A stretch of 29,309 nt of DNA from Lachnospiraceae bacterium (GCA_017482005.1 JAFUOI010000012.1:1-29309); one strand, 5' to 3'; counted from the stretch's first letter, positions 16,164-25,187 are shown. Made by a program: numbers and translations. The notes: generated by a model not told the origin, from the sequence alone.

Positions 16164-16646
16164 ATGAGAGAACGAATTTTAGCGATTATTGAAAAAAACA
16201 GCCGCATTGATATGCGCGAGCTGGCAGTAATTATGGGTGAGCCTGAGATTGAGGTGGCAAATGAACTGAAAACACTGGAAGACGAGGGAATTATCTGCGG
16301 TTATCATACAATGATTGACTGGGAAAAGACAAATATCGAAAAGGTAACAGCGCTGATTGAGGTTCGCGTGACACCTCAGAGAGGTCAGGGATTTGACAAT
16401 ATTGCAGAACGCATTTATAAATATCCGGAAGTAAACTCTGTTTATCTCATTTCCGGAGGATACGATCTTCTGATTACGCTGGAAGGCCGTTCTTTAAAAG
16501 AAGTTTCACAGTTTGTTTCGGATAAACTTTCCACATTGGAATCCGTATTGAGCACAGCAACACATTTCATTTTGAAAAAGTACAAAGACCACGGAACAAT
16601 CCTTGCAAAGAAATACGAAGATGAAAGGATGAAGATTACACCATGA
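16164..16646 (+). CDS. Lrp/AsnC-family transcriptional regulator
   Basis: This 160-residue regulator has an N-terminal winged helix (about 1-50: RERILAIIEKNSRIDMREL, then EIEVANELKTLEDEGIICGY). A RAM/AsnC ligand-binding domain follows (about 65-145, with EVNSVYLISGGYDLLITLEG). The family forms octamers that respond to amino acids. AAAGGATATGAAAA supplies a ribosome site before ATG 16164. Its stop TGA overlaps the ATG of the aminotransferase (ATGA), so the two are translated together and the regulator probably controls this operon or senses the aminotransferase substrate or product. It was read directly, with no oddities. Confidence 0.93.
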   Translation: MRERILAIIEKNSRIDMRELAVIMGEPEIEVANELKTLEDEGIICGYHTMIDWEKTNIEKVTALIEVRVTPQRGQGFDNIAERIYKYPEVNSVYLISGGYDLLITLEGRSLKEVSQFVSDKLSTLESVLSTATHFILKKYKDHGTILAKKYEDERMKITP

Positions 16647-17818
16647 GAAACCCATTAGCAAAACAGGTAGTAGAATTAAAACCTTCCGGAATCCGTAAGT
16701 TCTTTGATCTTGTAGCGGAAATGCCGGATGCGATTTCTCTCGGAGTGGGAGAGCCGGATTTTGATACACCGTGGCATATCCGTGATGAAGGTATTTATTC
16801 TCTTGAAAAAGGACGTACTTTTTATACGTCCAATTCCGGACTAAAAGAATTAAAACAGGAAATCTGTTATTACTTAAAAAGAAAGATGGACCTTTCTTAC
16901 AACTTTGCAAGTGATGTTATCGTGACAGTGGGTGGCTCGGAAGCAATCGATATTGCACTTCGTGCAATGATTAATCCGGGCGAGGGTGAGGAAGTTCTTA
17001 TTCCGCAGCCGAGTTACGTTTCCTATGAGCCTTGTGCAATTCTGGCAGGTGCAAAGCCGGTTATTATTGAATTGAAAAATGAAAATGAATTTCGTCTGAC
17101 CGCACAGGAACTTGAGGATGCGATTACAGATAAAACCAAGATTCTGATTCTTCCTTTTCCGAATAATCCGACAGGAGCCATTATGGAAAAAAAGGATTTG
17201 GAGGCAATCGCAGAGGTAATAGAAAAACATGACATTTTTGTCATTTCTGATGAGATTTACAGTGAACTTTCTTACAATGAGGATCATGTTTCCATTGCCT
17301 GTATTCCGGGTATGAAGGAGAGAACAGTTCTCATTAACGGATTTTCCAAAGCGTATGCAATGACCGGATGGCGTCTCGGATATGCGTGCGGACCGCAGGA
17401 AATTATTACACAGATGACAAAGATACACCAGTTTGCAATTATGTGTGCGCCGACCACAAGCCAGTATGCGGCAGTGGAAGCGCTCAGAAACGGTGATGAG
17501 GATGTTGCAATGATGCGTGAGGCTTATAACCAGCGTCGCCGCTATCTGATGCATGCTTTTAATGAGATGGGACTTCCCTGCTTTGAACCGTTTGGCGCAT
17601 TTTATGTATTTCCGTGCATTAAAGAATTTGGTATGACAAGTGAAGAATTTGCGGAAAAACTCCTTGCAAGCGAGAAAGTAGCCGTTGTTCCGGGAACAGC
17701 ATTCGGAGACTGCGGAGAAGGATTCCTCCGAATCTCTTACGCATATTCACTTGAAGATCTGAAGGTTGCAATCGGAAGATTGAAGAATTTTGTAGAGAAA
17801 TTACGTGCACAAAAATAG
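16643..17818 (+). CDS. PLP-dependent class I/II aminotransferase
   Basis: This 391-residue fold-type I aminotransferase shows GVGEPDFDTP near the N-terminus, the PNNPTGA cofactor loop and the Asp of VISDEIYSEL. The Schiff-base Lys236 lies in GFSKAYAMTGWRLGY, and the substrate-carboxylate Arg363 in FLRISYA. It resembles the aromatic/aspartate branch (AraT/PatA-like); the amino donor is not readable from sequence alone. The start ATG overlaps the Lrp stop (ATGA). Expression together with an Lrp-type sensor fits amino-acid transamination. The TrmL gene begins 19 bp after its stop. Confidence 0.92.
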   Translation: MRNPLAKQVVELKPSGIRKFFDLVAEMPDAISLGVGEPDFDTPWHIRDEGIYSLEKGRTFYTSNSGLKELKQEICYYLKRKMDLSYNFASDVIVTVGGSEAIDIALRAMINPGEGEEVLIPQPSYVSYEPCAILAGAKPVIIELKNENEFRLTAQELEDAITDKTKILILPFPNNPTGAIMEKKDLEAIAEVIEKHDIFVISDEIYSELSYNEDHVSIACIPGMKERTVLINGFSKAYAMTGWRLGYACGPQEIITQMTKIHQFAIMCAPTTSQYAAVEALRNGDEDVAMMREAYNQRRRYLMHAFNEMGLPCFEPFGAFYVFPCIKEFGMTSEEFAEKLLASEKVAVVPGTAFGDCGEGFLRISYAYSLEDLKVAIGRLKNFVEKLRAQK

Positions 17819-17837
17819 TGAAAAAAGAGAGAATACT

Positions 17838-18329
17838 ATGAATATTATACTTCACCAGCCGGAAATTCCGGCAAATACGGGGAATATCGGAAGAACATGT
17901 GTAGCCACAGGGACAAGTCTGCATTTGATTGAACCGCTGGGTTTCCGTCTGAACGAGAAGGAAATCAAGCGCGCGGGCATGGATTACTGGGATAAGCTGG
18001 ATGTTACAAGATATATTAATTTTGAAGAGTTTAAAGAAAAGCATCCGGATGCAAAAATATGGATGGCAACGACGAAAGCAAAGCATGTATACTCGGATGT
18101 AACATTCGGTCCGGATGATTTTATCATGTTCGGAAAAGAAAGTGCCGGTATTCCGGAAGAGATTCTTGTCGATTATGAGGAGACCTGCATTCGTATTCCG
18201 ATGTTATCTGAGATAAGGTCCCTGAATCTTTCCAATTCCGTGGCGATTGTACTTTATGAGGCACTTCGTCAGCAGGAATTTACGTCCATGCAGATGACGG
18301 GAGAACTTCACAGATTGCAGTGGAAATAG
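17838..18329 (+). CDS. trmL: tRNA (cytidine/uridine-2'-O-)-methyltransferase, wobble position 34
   Basis: This 163-residue SPOUT methyltransferase is the length typical of stand-alone TrmL. It begins with the family's opening LHQPEIPANTGNIGRTC. The trefoil-knot AdoMet site is visible as FGKESAGIPEEIL and IPMLSEIRSLNLSNSVAIVLYE. The family methylates the ribose 2'-OH of nucleotide 34 in tRNA-Leu isoacceptors, using AdoMet as a homodimer. I start at ATG 17838, where the conserved N-terminus begins. An in-frame GTG at 17805 would add 11 unconserved residues and overlap the aminotransferase gene. The ribosome site is weak (AGAGAG). It is followed by pth and mfd. Confidence 0.93.
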   Translation: MNIILHQPEIPANTGNIGRTCVATGTSLHLIEPLGFRLNEKEIKRAGMDYWDKLDVTRYINFEEFKEKHPDAKIWMATTKAKHVYSDVTFGPDDFIMFGKESAGIPEEILVDYEETCIRIPMLSEIRSLNLSNSVAIVLYEALRQQEFTSMQMTGELHRLQWK

Positions 18330-18353
18330 AATGCGGAAAGCAGAGGAGACCAT

Positions 18354-18923
18354 ATGTACATTATAGTCGGACTTGGAAATCCTACGAAGGAGTATGCACA
18401 TACGCGTCATAACGTAGGATTTGATACTATAGATAAAATTGCAGACAGACACGGGATTGCCGTGATTGAAAAAAAGCACAAAGCTGTTTACGGCAGAGGT
18501 TATATAGAAGGACAGAAGGTTATTTTAGCCAAGCCGCAGACATTTATGAATTTAAGCGGAGAATCCGTGCGTGCGCTGATAGACTATTACAAAGTGGATG
18601 AGGAGTCGGAACTTATTGTCATTTATGATGATATCAGTCTGGTTCCGGGACAACTGCGCATCCGAAAAAAGGGCAGTGCAGGGGGACACAACGGAATTAA
18701 GAATATCATTTCCCATCTGGGACATGATACATTTGTCCGTATTAAAGTGGGCGTGGGTGAAAAGCCGAAAGGCTATGACCTGGCAGATTATGTATTATCA
18801 AGATTTGCAAAAAATGAGCAGGAAGCGATGGAAGATGCATTTCTGCGGGCGGCAGATGCAGTGGAAGTGATGATAAAAGACGGACCGGATGAGGCGATGA
18901 ACCGGTATAACGCGAAGAAATGA
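18354..18923 (+). CDS. pth: Peptidyl-tRNA hydrolase
   Basis: This 189-residue Pth recycles stalled peptidyl-tRNA by cleaving the ester bond. It is full length with all signatures: IVGLGNPTKEY at the N-terminus with Asn9, catalytic His19 in RHNVGFD, KPQTFMNLSG, and YDDISLVPGQLRIRKKGSAG followed by GHNGIKNI. The gene lies between trmL and mfd on one strand, with 24 bp before and 9 bp after; pth next to mfd is a common arrangement in Firmicutes. GCAGAGGAGACC gives the ribosome site. Confidence 0.97.
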   Translation: MYIIVGLGNPTKEYAHTRHNVGFDTIDKIADRHGIAVIEKKHKAVYGRGYIEGQKVILAKPQTFMNLSGESVRALIDYYKVDEESELIVIYDDISLVPGQLRIRKKGSAGGHNGIKNIISHLGHDTFVRIKVGVGEKPKGYDLADYVLSRFAKNEQEAMEDAFLRAADAVEVMIKDGPDEAMNRYNAKK

Positions 18924-18932
18924 GAGGCGTAA

Positions 18933-21900
18933 GTGAAAGCATTTACAGAGCATTTAAAAGAATTTTCTTTTTTTGAAGATGCGGTAAAACAACTGAAAAA
19001 GGGAAAGAAGATCGCTATATCAGGATGTGCGGCGGCACAGAAATGTCAAATGATCTACGCCCAGGGAACTGATTATCCGTATAAGATTGTGGTGGCGGCA
19101 GATGATATCAAAGCGAAAGAACTTTACGAAGATTATCTTTTTTTTGATAAAAATACGGTCCTGTTTCCGGCGAAAGACTATATTTTCTTCCAGGCGGATA
19201 TCCGCGGAAGAGAAATGACGAGAGAGCGGATGATCTGTTTCCGAAAAATTTTATCCGGTGAACCGATAACGATTATCACGACACCGGATACTTTTATGGC
19301 GCCGGTTCTTCCTCTGGAAGTACTGAAAGATCATTGTATTTCGGTGGGAAGAGATTCTGTCATTGAGGAGACAGCCATTGCGCATAAACTTGTCCGGATG
19401 GGGTATGAAAAGACGTATCAGGTGGAACAGCCGGGGCAGTTTTCCGTGCGCGGCGGAATCATAGATATTTTTGACTTGACCGAGGAGAATCCGTATCGAA
19501 TTGAATTATGGGGGGACGAAGTAGAATCCATCCGTCGTTTTGATGTGCTCAGCCAGCGTTCTATTGAAGCGGTGACGGAGATTACCGTTTATCCCGCCAC
19601 AGATTTGATTCTTACGGGCGAGCAACGGAAAAAAGGGCTTGAGGCCATTGAAAAAGAGGCGAAAAAAGTTTCCGAAACACTGCGGGGGCAGATGAAGATT
19701 GAAGAAGCACACAGGGTAAAGATCCTTGCGTCGCAGTTGCGGGAGCAGATGGAAGAGTTCGGAGTCATGGCAAATCTTGACAGTTATATGCGGTATTTTT
19801 GCAAGGAACTTTCCGGATTTTTTGATCTGTTCGATGAGCAAAAGCTTTTTCTGGTTGTTGACGAGCCGATCCGTGTGCAGGAGCATTTGGACGCAGTCGG
19901 TCTTGAATTTAAGGAAAGCATGATGCAGAGAATGGAGAAGGGTTATGCGCTCAGCGGTCAGGCCGGGCTTCTGTATTCTCCGGAGCAGGTACTTACAGCA
20001 ATGGCAAAACACAGAGTTTTGCTTTTGTCAGTGCTTGATACAAAACAGAAGGCATTTGCAGTGGATGAGAGTTATCATGTGGATGCAAGAAACATTAATT
20101 CTTTCCAGAACAGCTTTGAACTTTTGCTTAAGGATTTGAAACGATACCATAAAAACGGATACCGTGTCATTCTTTTGTCACCTTCACGGACAAGGGCAAA
20201 GCGATTGACGGAAGATATTTATAATCATGAGCTGAATTGTTTTTACAGTGAAGATAAAGACAGGGAGCTTTCAAGCGGCGAGATTATGGTCATGTACGGA
20301 CAACTTTCCAAAGGATTTGAGTATCTGTCACTTCGCATGGTTGTAATCACGGAAAGTGATATTTTCGGAAAAAAGGCAGTCCGTAAAACGAAGAAAAAAC
20401 GGTATGAAGGGCAGAAGATACATGATTTTACCGAGCTTAAGGTCGGTGATTTTGTCGTGCATGAAAGTCACGGGCTGGGGATTTACCGGGGAATCGAAAA
20501 GGTTTGTGTGGATAAAGTTGTAAAAGACTATATGAAGATAGAGTACCGTGACGGCGGAAATCTTTATGTGCTTGCCACAGGATTTGATGCTGTCATGAAA
20601 TATGCTTCGTCTGAGAGCCGGACTCCGAAACTTAATAAACTGGGTACACAGGAATGGACGAAGACAAAGACGAAGGTCAGGGGTGCAGTGGCGGAGATTG
20701 CAAAAGATCTTGTTCAGCTTTATGCGACCCGTCAGCAAAGAGATGGTTTTGTTTACGGACCGGATACTGTGTGGCAGCGAGAGTTTGAGGAACTGTTTCC
20801 GTACGAGGAGACGCAGGATCAGCTTCTTGCCATCGAAGCAACCAAGCGCGATATGGAAAGCCGCCGCATTATGGATCGCCTGATTTGCGGAGATGTAGGT
20901 TTTGGAAAGACGGAGATTGCTATCCGGGCAGCGTTCAAGGCAGTACAGGAAGGAAAGCAGGTAGTATTTTTAGTGCCGACAACCATCCTTGCCAAGCAGC
21001 ATTATGATAATTTTGTGCAGCGTATGAAAGATTTTCCGGTAACGGTGGAAATGATGTCGCGGTTTCGGACAGCTGCGCAGTTGAAAAAGACAACGGAGGG
21101 TCTGAAGAAGGGACTTGTGGACATTGTAATCGGAACACACAGGGTTCTTTCAAAGGATGTTGCATTTAAAGATCTCGGACTTCTCATTATTGATGAGGAG
21201 CAGCGGTTTGGTGTGGCTCACAAAGAAAAAATCAAGCAGATGCGGGAAGATGTGGATGTCCTTACTCTGACAGCAACGCCGATTCCCCGCACGCTTCACA
21301 TGAGTCTTGTGGGAATCCGTGATATGAGTGTACTTGAGGAAGCGCCAAATGACAGGATGCCAATCCAGACATTTGTGATGGAGTATAATGAGGAGATGGT
21401 CCGCGAGGCAATTCAAAGAGAGCTTGCCCGCGACGGACAGGTATATTACGTGTACAATCGTGTCAATTCCATTGCGGAGATGACAGCCCGTATTCAGGCG
21501 CTTGTTCCGGATGCAAATGTGGCATTTGCGCACGGACAGATGAAAGAGAGTGAGCTTGAGAGGATTATGTATGACTTTGTTGAAGGTCAGATTGATGTAC
21601 TTGTATCTACAACAATTATTGAAACCGGTCTCGATATTCCCAATGTCAATACGATGATTATTCACGATTCCGATAATATGGGATTATCCCAGCTTTATCA
21701 GCTTCGGGGGCGCGTCGGAAGATCAAACCGTACCGCTTATGCATTCCTTATGTATAAGCGCGATAAAATGCTCAAGGAAGTGGCAGAAAAAAGACTTCAG
21801 GCAATTAAGGAATTTACAGAACTCGGCAGTGGTTTTAAGATTGCGATGAAGGATCTTGAAATCAGGGGTGCGGGAAATCTGCTGGGAAAAACGCAGCACG

Positions 21901-22457
21901 GACACATGGAAGCAGTTGGGTATGACCTGTACTGTAAGATGTTGAATGAAGCCGTGAAGGCAATGAAAGGACAGAGAGAGGTCATCGATTTTACAACAAC
22001 CATTGATATGGATGTCGATGCATTTATTCCGGAAAGCTATATTGTCAATGAATATCAGAAGCTGGATATTTACAAGCGTATCGCTGCAATTGAGAACCGC
22101 GAGGAGAGTGAAGAGATGCGGAGCGAATTGACAGACCGCTTCGGAGAAGTACCGAAGAGTGTTGAAAATTTGTTGCGAATTTCGCTGATCCGTATGTGTG
22201 CGCATGACCTCTATATAACGGAAGTCAAAGGAAAAAAAGACGGTATTACATTTACCATGGATCCGAAAGCGAAGATCCGGGTAGAAAATATAGAGATTGT
22301 CCTTGCCAACATGGAAGGAAAGCTAAAGTTTACCGTCAAGGGGATTCCGACCTTTTTCTATCGGTTGAAGCCGACAGGAGTGGTACAGAGAGATGAACAG
22401 CAGATGCTGGAGGCAGCAGAGAAGGTTGTCCGTGAGATGAGAGCAAGACTTTTGTAG
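18933..22457 (+). CDS. mfd: Transcription-repair coupling factor
   Basis: This 1174-residue Mfd displaces RNA polymerase stalled at DNA damage and recruits UvrA. Domains in order: a UvrB-like N-terminal module (about 1-340; VRGGIIDIFDL, and the preceding QVEQPGQFS); the RNA-polymerase-interaction domain (about 495-560; LKVGDFVVHESHGLGIYRGI); then superfamily 2 translocase motors with Walker A GDVGFGKTEI near 651-660, DEEQ near 754, TATPIPRT, the translocation segment GLDIPNVNT and QLYQLRGRVGRSNR. The TRCF C-terminal domain that contacts UvrA ends the protein. Length is normal. The start is GTG 18933 with GAGAGG upstream; no ATG is suitably placed. It is expressed with pth and trmL. No terminator is visible after it. 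Confidence 0.97.
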   Translation: MKAFTEHLKEFSFFEDAVKQLKKGKKIAISGCAAAQKCQMIYAQGTDYPYKIVVAADDIKAKELYEDYLFFDKNTVLFPAKDYIFFQADIRGREMTRERMICFRKILSGEPITIITTPDTFMAPVLPLEVLKDHCISVGRDSVIEETAIAHKLVRMGYEKTYQVEQPGQFSVRGGIIDIFDLTEENPYRIELWGDEVESIRRFDVLSQRSIEAVTEITVYPATDLILTGEQRKKGLEAIEKEAKKVSETLRGQMKIEEAHRVKILASQLREQMEEFGVMANLDSYMRYFCKELSGFFDLFDEQKLFLVVDEPIRVQEHLDAVGLEFKESMMQRMEKGYALSGQAGLLYSPEQVLTAMAKHRVLLLSVLDTKQKAFAVDESYHVDARNINSFQNSFELLLKDLKRYHKNGYRVILLSPSRTRAKRLTEDIYNHELNCFYSEDKDRELSSGEIMVMYGQLSKGFEYLSLRMVVITESDIFGKKAVRKTKKKRYEGQKIHDFTELKVGDFVVHESHGLGIYRGIEKVCVDKVVKDYMKIEYRDGGNLYVLATGFDAVMKYASSESRTPKLNKLGTQEWTKTKTKVRGAVAEIAKDLVQLYATRQQRDGFVYGPDTVWQREFEELFPYEETQDQLLAIEATKRDMESRRIMDRLICGDVGFGKTEIAIRAAFKAVQEGKQVVFLVPTTILAKQHYDNFVQRMKDFPVTVEMMSRFRTAAQLKKTTEGLKKGLVDIVIGTHRVLSKDVAFKDLGLLIIDEEQRFGVAHKEKIKQMREDVDVLTLTATPIPRTLHMSLVGIRDMSVLEEAPNDRMPIQTFVMEYNEEMVREAIQRELARDGQVYYVYNRVNSIAEMTARIQALVPDANVAFAHGQMKESELERIMYDFVEGQIDVLVSTTIIETGLDIPNVNTMIIHDSDNMGLSQLYQLRGRVGRSNRTAYAFLMYKRDKMLKEVAEKRLQAIKEFTELGSGFKIAMKDLEIRGAGNLLGKTQHGHMEAVGYDLYCKMLNEAVKAMKGQREVIDFTTTIDMDVDAFIPESYIVNEYQKLDIYKRIAAIENREESEEMRSELTDRFGEVPKSVENLLRISLIRMCAHDLYITEVKGKKDGITFTMDPKAKIRVENIEIVLANMEGKLKFTVKGIPTFFYRLKPTGVVQRDEQQMLEAAEKVVREMRARLL

Positions 22458-22556
22458 TATTTTAAAAAATCAATCTAGACGAAATGATAAATACAATATA
22501 AAATAAGAAATAGAGTTCGCCAGACTTGACCTATAATTCATTATGAGAGGTACATT

Positions 22557-23426
22557 ATGAGAGATTTTATTATTTCAACAGAAACGAATTCTGATATGTC
22601 GAAAGAGTTTCTGAAAGACAATAACATTCTTGTAATTCCGCATTACTATACGATTGAAGATGATATGTACGGTGATGGAAAAGAATTGACAATCCGCGAG
22701 TTTTATGACGAGATGCGTGTCGGTAAAAATGCCGGGACAGCAGCAAGTAACCCTGCGGTAATTCTTGAAAAGTTTACGGAAGTTGCAAAGCAGGGTAAGG
22801 ACATTCTTCACATCAGTTTTTCATCCCAGCTTTCCTGTGGTTGCCAGAATATTATCAACGGTGGTAATGATATAAAAGAAGACTACCCGGATATGACAAT
22901 CGAAGTTGTGGATACTTTGTCTGCATCTCTCGGAGAAGGAATTCTTCTTCAAATGGCCGTAAATATGAAAAAAGAAGGTAGAACCCTTACAGAAGTAGCG
23001 AAGAAGCTTCGCGAGGTAGTGCCGCATCTCAATGTGCTTGTTACAGTAGATGATCTTGATACGCTGTACAGAGGCGGTCGTCTTTCCAGAACATCCGCGC
23101 TGGTAGGAGGAATGATCGGAATCAAACCGGTCATTGCAGTCGATGCAGAAGGTAAGCTTGTTGCAACCGGAAAGGCGAGAGGACGTAAGAAGGCACTCAA
23201 TATGCTTCTTGATATTATGGAGCAGAATATGGGATCTTACAAAGAAAATCAGGAGTTTATCGGAATTATCCATGGTGACTGTGAGGAAGATGCCAATATA
23301 TTAAAGGATATGATTGAGGATAAATTCGGATTTGATAAATTTGTCATCGAACCGATCGGACCGAGTATCGGAGCCCACACAGGCCCGGGTGCCATAGGAC
23401 TTGTTTTCCTAGGGGAAACGAGATAG
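22557..23426 (+). CDS. DegV family fatty-acid-binding protein
   Basis: This 289-residue DegV/FakB-type protein binds a fatty acid and, in the studied systems, presents it to the kinase FakA. Visible marks are the N-terminal ISTETNSDMSKE (the TDS-like strand), ISFSSQLSCG, VTVDDLDTLYRGGRLSR with the usual GGRLS loop, and the ending GPSIGAHTGPGAIGLVF. Length is typical. No fakA-like kinase gene is close, so the partner must lie elsewhere. GAGAGGTACATT precedes ATG 22557. The 99-bp gap after mfd contains AT-rich sequence but no convincing promoter, so it may be co-transcribed with mfd. A bidirectional terminator follows. Confidence 0.92.
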   Translation: MRDFIISTETNSDMSKEFLKDNNILVIPHYYTIEDDMYGDGKELTIREFYDEMRVGKNAGTAASNPAVILEKFTEVAKQGKDILHISFSSQLSCGCQNIINGGNDIKEDYPDMTIEVVDTLSASLGEGILLQMAVNMKKEGRTLTEVAKKLREVVPHLNVLVTVDDLDTLYRGGRLSRTSALVGGMIGIKPVIAVDAEGKLVATGKARGRKKALNMLLDIMEQNMGSYKENQEFIGIIHGDCEEDANILKDMIEDKFGFDKFVIEPIGPSIGAHTGPGAIGLVFLGETR

Positions 23427-23435
23427 GAAAAAAAT

Positions 23436-23475
23436 AAAATCCCAATCTTGCCTGAGGCAGGATTGGGATTTTTCT
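23436..23475. terminator. Bidirectional terminator between degV and the PurF-like gene
   Basis: A 17-bp stem (AAAATCCCAATCTTGCC 23436-23452, GGCAGGATTGGGATTTT 23456-23472, one G-U) has a TGA loop. It is flanked by A and T runs on both sides, so it works for either strand. Confidence 0.88.
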
Positions 23476-23479
23476 ATTT

Positions 23480-24898
23480 CTATTCTTTACCATTCCAACA
23501 ATAAGTACAAAGCTTGCACGGATCAATTCCGACAGCATCCAGCATATCGTCAAGGCGGGAAAACTGAAGTGAGGTAAAGTTGAGTTCCTTGCGGATTTCT
23601 TCCACCATTGCTTCGTATTTCGGATTTTCCGGATCGCAGTACTGACTGAGTACTTCATCGGAAAGTGAGCTGGTATCTTCTACGCCTTCAAGGAGAGCGA
23701 TTTTTTTGCGCGTAATCAAATCCATTTCCGAGTTAGAGCGTGAGAAGTTCAAATATTTACATCCGTAAACGAGCGGTGGACAAGCCGGACGAATATGAAC
23801 TTCTTTGGCTCCGTTTTCATATAAAAAGTCTGTTGTTTCGCGAAGCTGTGTTCCGCGAACAATAGAATCATCAATTAAAAGCAAACTTTTATCTTTAATT
23901 AGCTCATTAACAGATAGAAGTTTCATTTTTGCAATCAGATTACGTTTACTCTGAACTGTAGGCATAAAGGAACGTGCCCAAGTTGGAGTATATTTGATAA
24001 ATGGTCTTGAAAATGGAATTTTTGATTCATTGGAATAGCCGATGGCGTGTGCCAATCCGGAATCCGGAACGCCGGCTACAGTGTCCGGCTTAACAGTATC
24101 GCGCTGAGCCATTTTCTGACCGCAATTATATCGCATCTGTTCTACGCTTACTCCCTCATAGGAAGAAGCAGGGTATCCATAATACACCCAAAGGAAGGTA
24201 CAAATTTTCATATCTTTGCCACAGCAGGCAAGTGTTTTAGCACCATCCGGAGTGATAACAACCACTTCGCCCGGAGTAAGTTCTTTGTAATTCTGATATC
24301 CGAGATTATGGTAGGCAAAATCTTCAAAGGACACACACATGGCACCATCTTTTTTACCGAGAACAACAGGTGTACGTCCATGTTTGTCACGTGCTACATA
24401 AATTCCCTTTGGAGTTAAAATAAGAATAGAAAGAGATCCGTCCACAATAGTGAGTGCATGCTGGATTCCGTCAATCAGGTTTTCTTTTTGACTGATAACA
24501 GCAGCAATCAGCTCGGTCGGATTGACTTCACCTGTACTCATTTCCTGGAAATGTACAGTACCGTCTTTAAAAAGATTTTCTACAATTTCTTCTACATTGT
24601 TAATTCTGCCGACGGTAGTAAGTGCAAAAGTACCGTGGTGAGAACGGACAAGCAGAGGTTGTGGTTCATAGTCTGAAATACAGCCAATTCCATAGTCACC
24701 TTTCATATTACGAAAGTCTTTATCAAACTTTGTACGGAATGGGGCATTTTCAATATTGTGGATTGCACGGTCAAAGCCGTCTTCACCGTAAACAACCATT
24801 CCTGCCCGTCTTGTGCCGAGATGGGAATGATAGTCAATTCCAAAAAATAAATCAAACACGCAGTCTTCTTTTGCTGCGACACCAAAAAAACCACTCAT
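23480..24898 (-). CDS. Amidophosphoribosyltransferase (PurF) family protein lacking the N-terminal Cys nucleophile
   Basis: This 472-residue PurF homologue has an N-terminal Ntn-glutaminase-like domain (about 1-240) and a C-terminal phosphoribosyltransferase domain with the PRPP loop LLIDDSIVRGTQ (Asp343-Asp344). Cys residues compatible with the Bacillus-type iron-sulfur cluster remain (CTFLWVYYG, YGCKYLNF and terminal CKLCTYC). Standard PurF begins (M)CGIFG, where Cys1 attacks glutamine. This protein reads MSGFFGV, with Ser in that place, and the usual QHRGQES segment reads HLGTRRAG. Glutamine-dependent activity is therefore doubtful; an ammonia-dependent or divergent role is possible. GGAG before ATG 24898 supports this start, and no upstream in-frame Met with Cys exists. 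Its promoter faces the riboswitch promoter of the glycine transporter. Confidence 0.85.
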   Translation of the reverse strand: MSGFFGVAAKEDCVFDLFFGIDYHSHLGTRRAGMVVYGEDGFDRAIHNIENAPFRTKFDKDFRNMKGDYGIGCISDYEPQPLLVRSHHGTFALTTVGRINNVEEIVENLFKDGTVHFQEMSTGEVNPTELIAAVISQKENLIDGIQHALTIVDGSLSILILTPKGIYVARDKHGRTPVVLGKKDGAMCVSFEDFAYHNLGYQNYKELTPGEVVVITPDGAKTLACCGKDMKICTFLWVYYGYPASSYEGVSVEQMRYNCGQKMAQRDTVKPDTVAGVPDSGLAHAIGYSNESKIPFSRPFIKYTPTWARSFMPTVQSKRNLIAKMKLLSVNELIKDKSLLLIDDSIVRGTQLRETTDFLYENGAKEVHIRPACPPLVYGCKYLNFSRSNSEMDLITRKKIALLEGVEDTSSLSDEVLSQYCDPENPKYEAMVEEIRKELNFTSLQFSRLDDMLDAVGIDPCKLCTYCWNGKE

Positions 24899-24942
24899 GA
24901 ATCTGTGCTCCTTTTCTGACTTATAATTTTGTAACCCAATCT

Positions 24943-24971
24943 ATTGTATCAATTCAAATTTCAGATAGCAA
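24943..24971 (-). promoter_or_regulatory. Predicted promoter of the PurF-like gene
   Basis: On the minus strand, TTGCTA (24966-24971), 17 bp and TACAAT (24943-24948) lie 44 bases before ATG 24898. Confidence 0.6.
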
Positions 24972-24989
24972 GAAAAAATATGTTACTAA

Positions 24990-25018
24990 TTGATAAACAT
25001 TTTATTTTATGGTAATGT
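24990..25018 (+). promoter_or_regulatory. Predicted promoter of the glycine riboswitch / symporter transcript
   Basis: TTGATA (24990-24995), 17 bp and TAATGT (25013-25018) preceded by TGG (extended -10) lie just before the riboswitch. The divergent PurF-like promoter is only 18 bp away, -35 to -35. Confidence 0.55.
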
Positions 25019-25053
25019 AAGTACAGTGCATGGAGCACAAAATCAATTTTATT

Positions 25054-25134
25054 CTCTGGAGAGTCTCTGTTTCTGGCAGAGCGCCGAAGGTGTAAGACGA
25101 CAAAGCCGTCGATCTCTCAGGCAAAAGGACAGAG
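25054..25134 (+). promoter_or_regulatory. Glycine riboswitch aptamer
   Basis: This untranslated RNA shows the conserved glycine-aptamer signature: GGAGAG (25058-25063), GCGCCGAAGG (25081-25090), then CTCTCAGGCAAAAGGACAG, with outer helix CTCTG (25054-25058) / CAGAG (25130-25134) and GAGAG/CTCTC next to it. Only one full aptamer is visible where many glycine riboswitches have two, so this is probably a singlet with a vestigial partner stem. CCTGTC (25135-25140) can pair with GATAGG (25179-25184) just beside the AGGAG ribosome site of the symporter, which suggests control of translation start (inference). Glycine riboswitches usually switch genes on, though transporter genes can be switched off. 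Confidence 0.93.
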
Positions 25135-25187
25135 CCTGTCAGCATGTTCTATATTCTTTAGAGATACCAGTGAAAGGAGATAGGAAC

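Noticed and set aside
24990..25187. N-terminal extension of the symporter by 66 residues
   Set aside because: It is the promoter and glycine riboswitch read as protein; ATG 25188 has the ribosome site.
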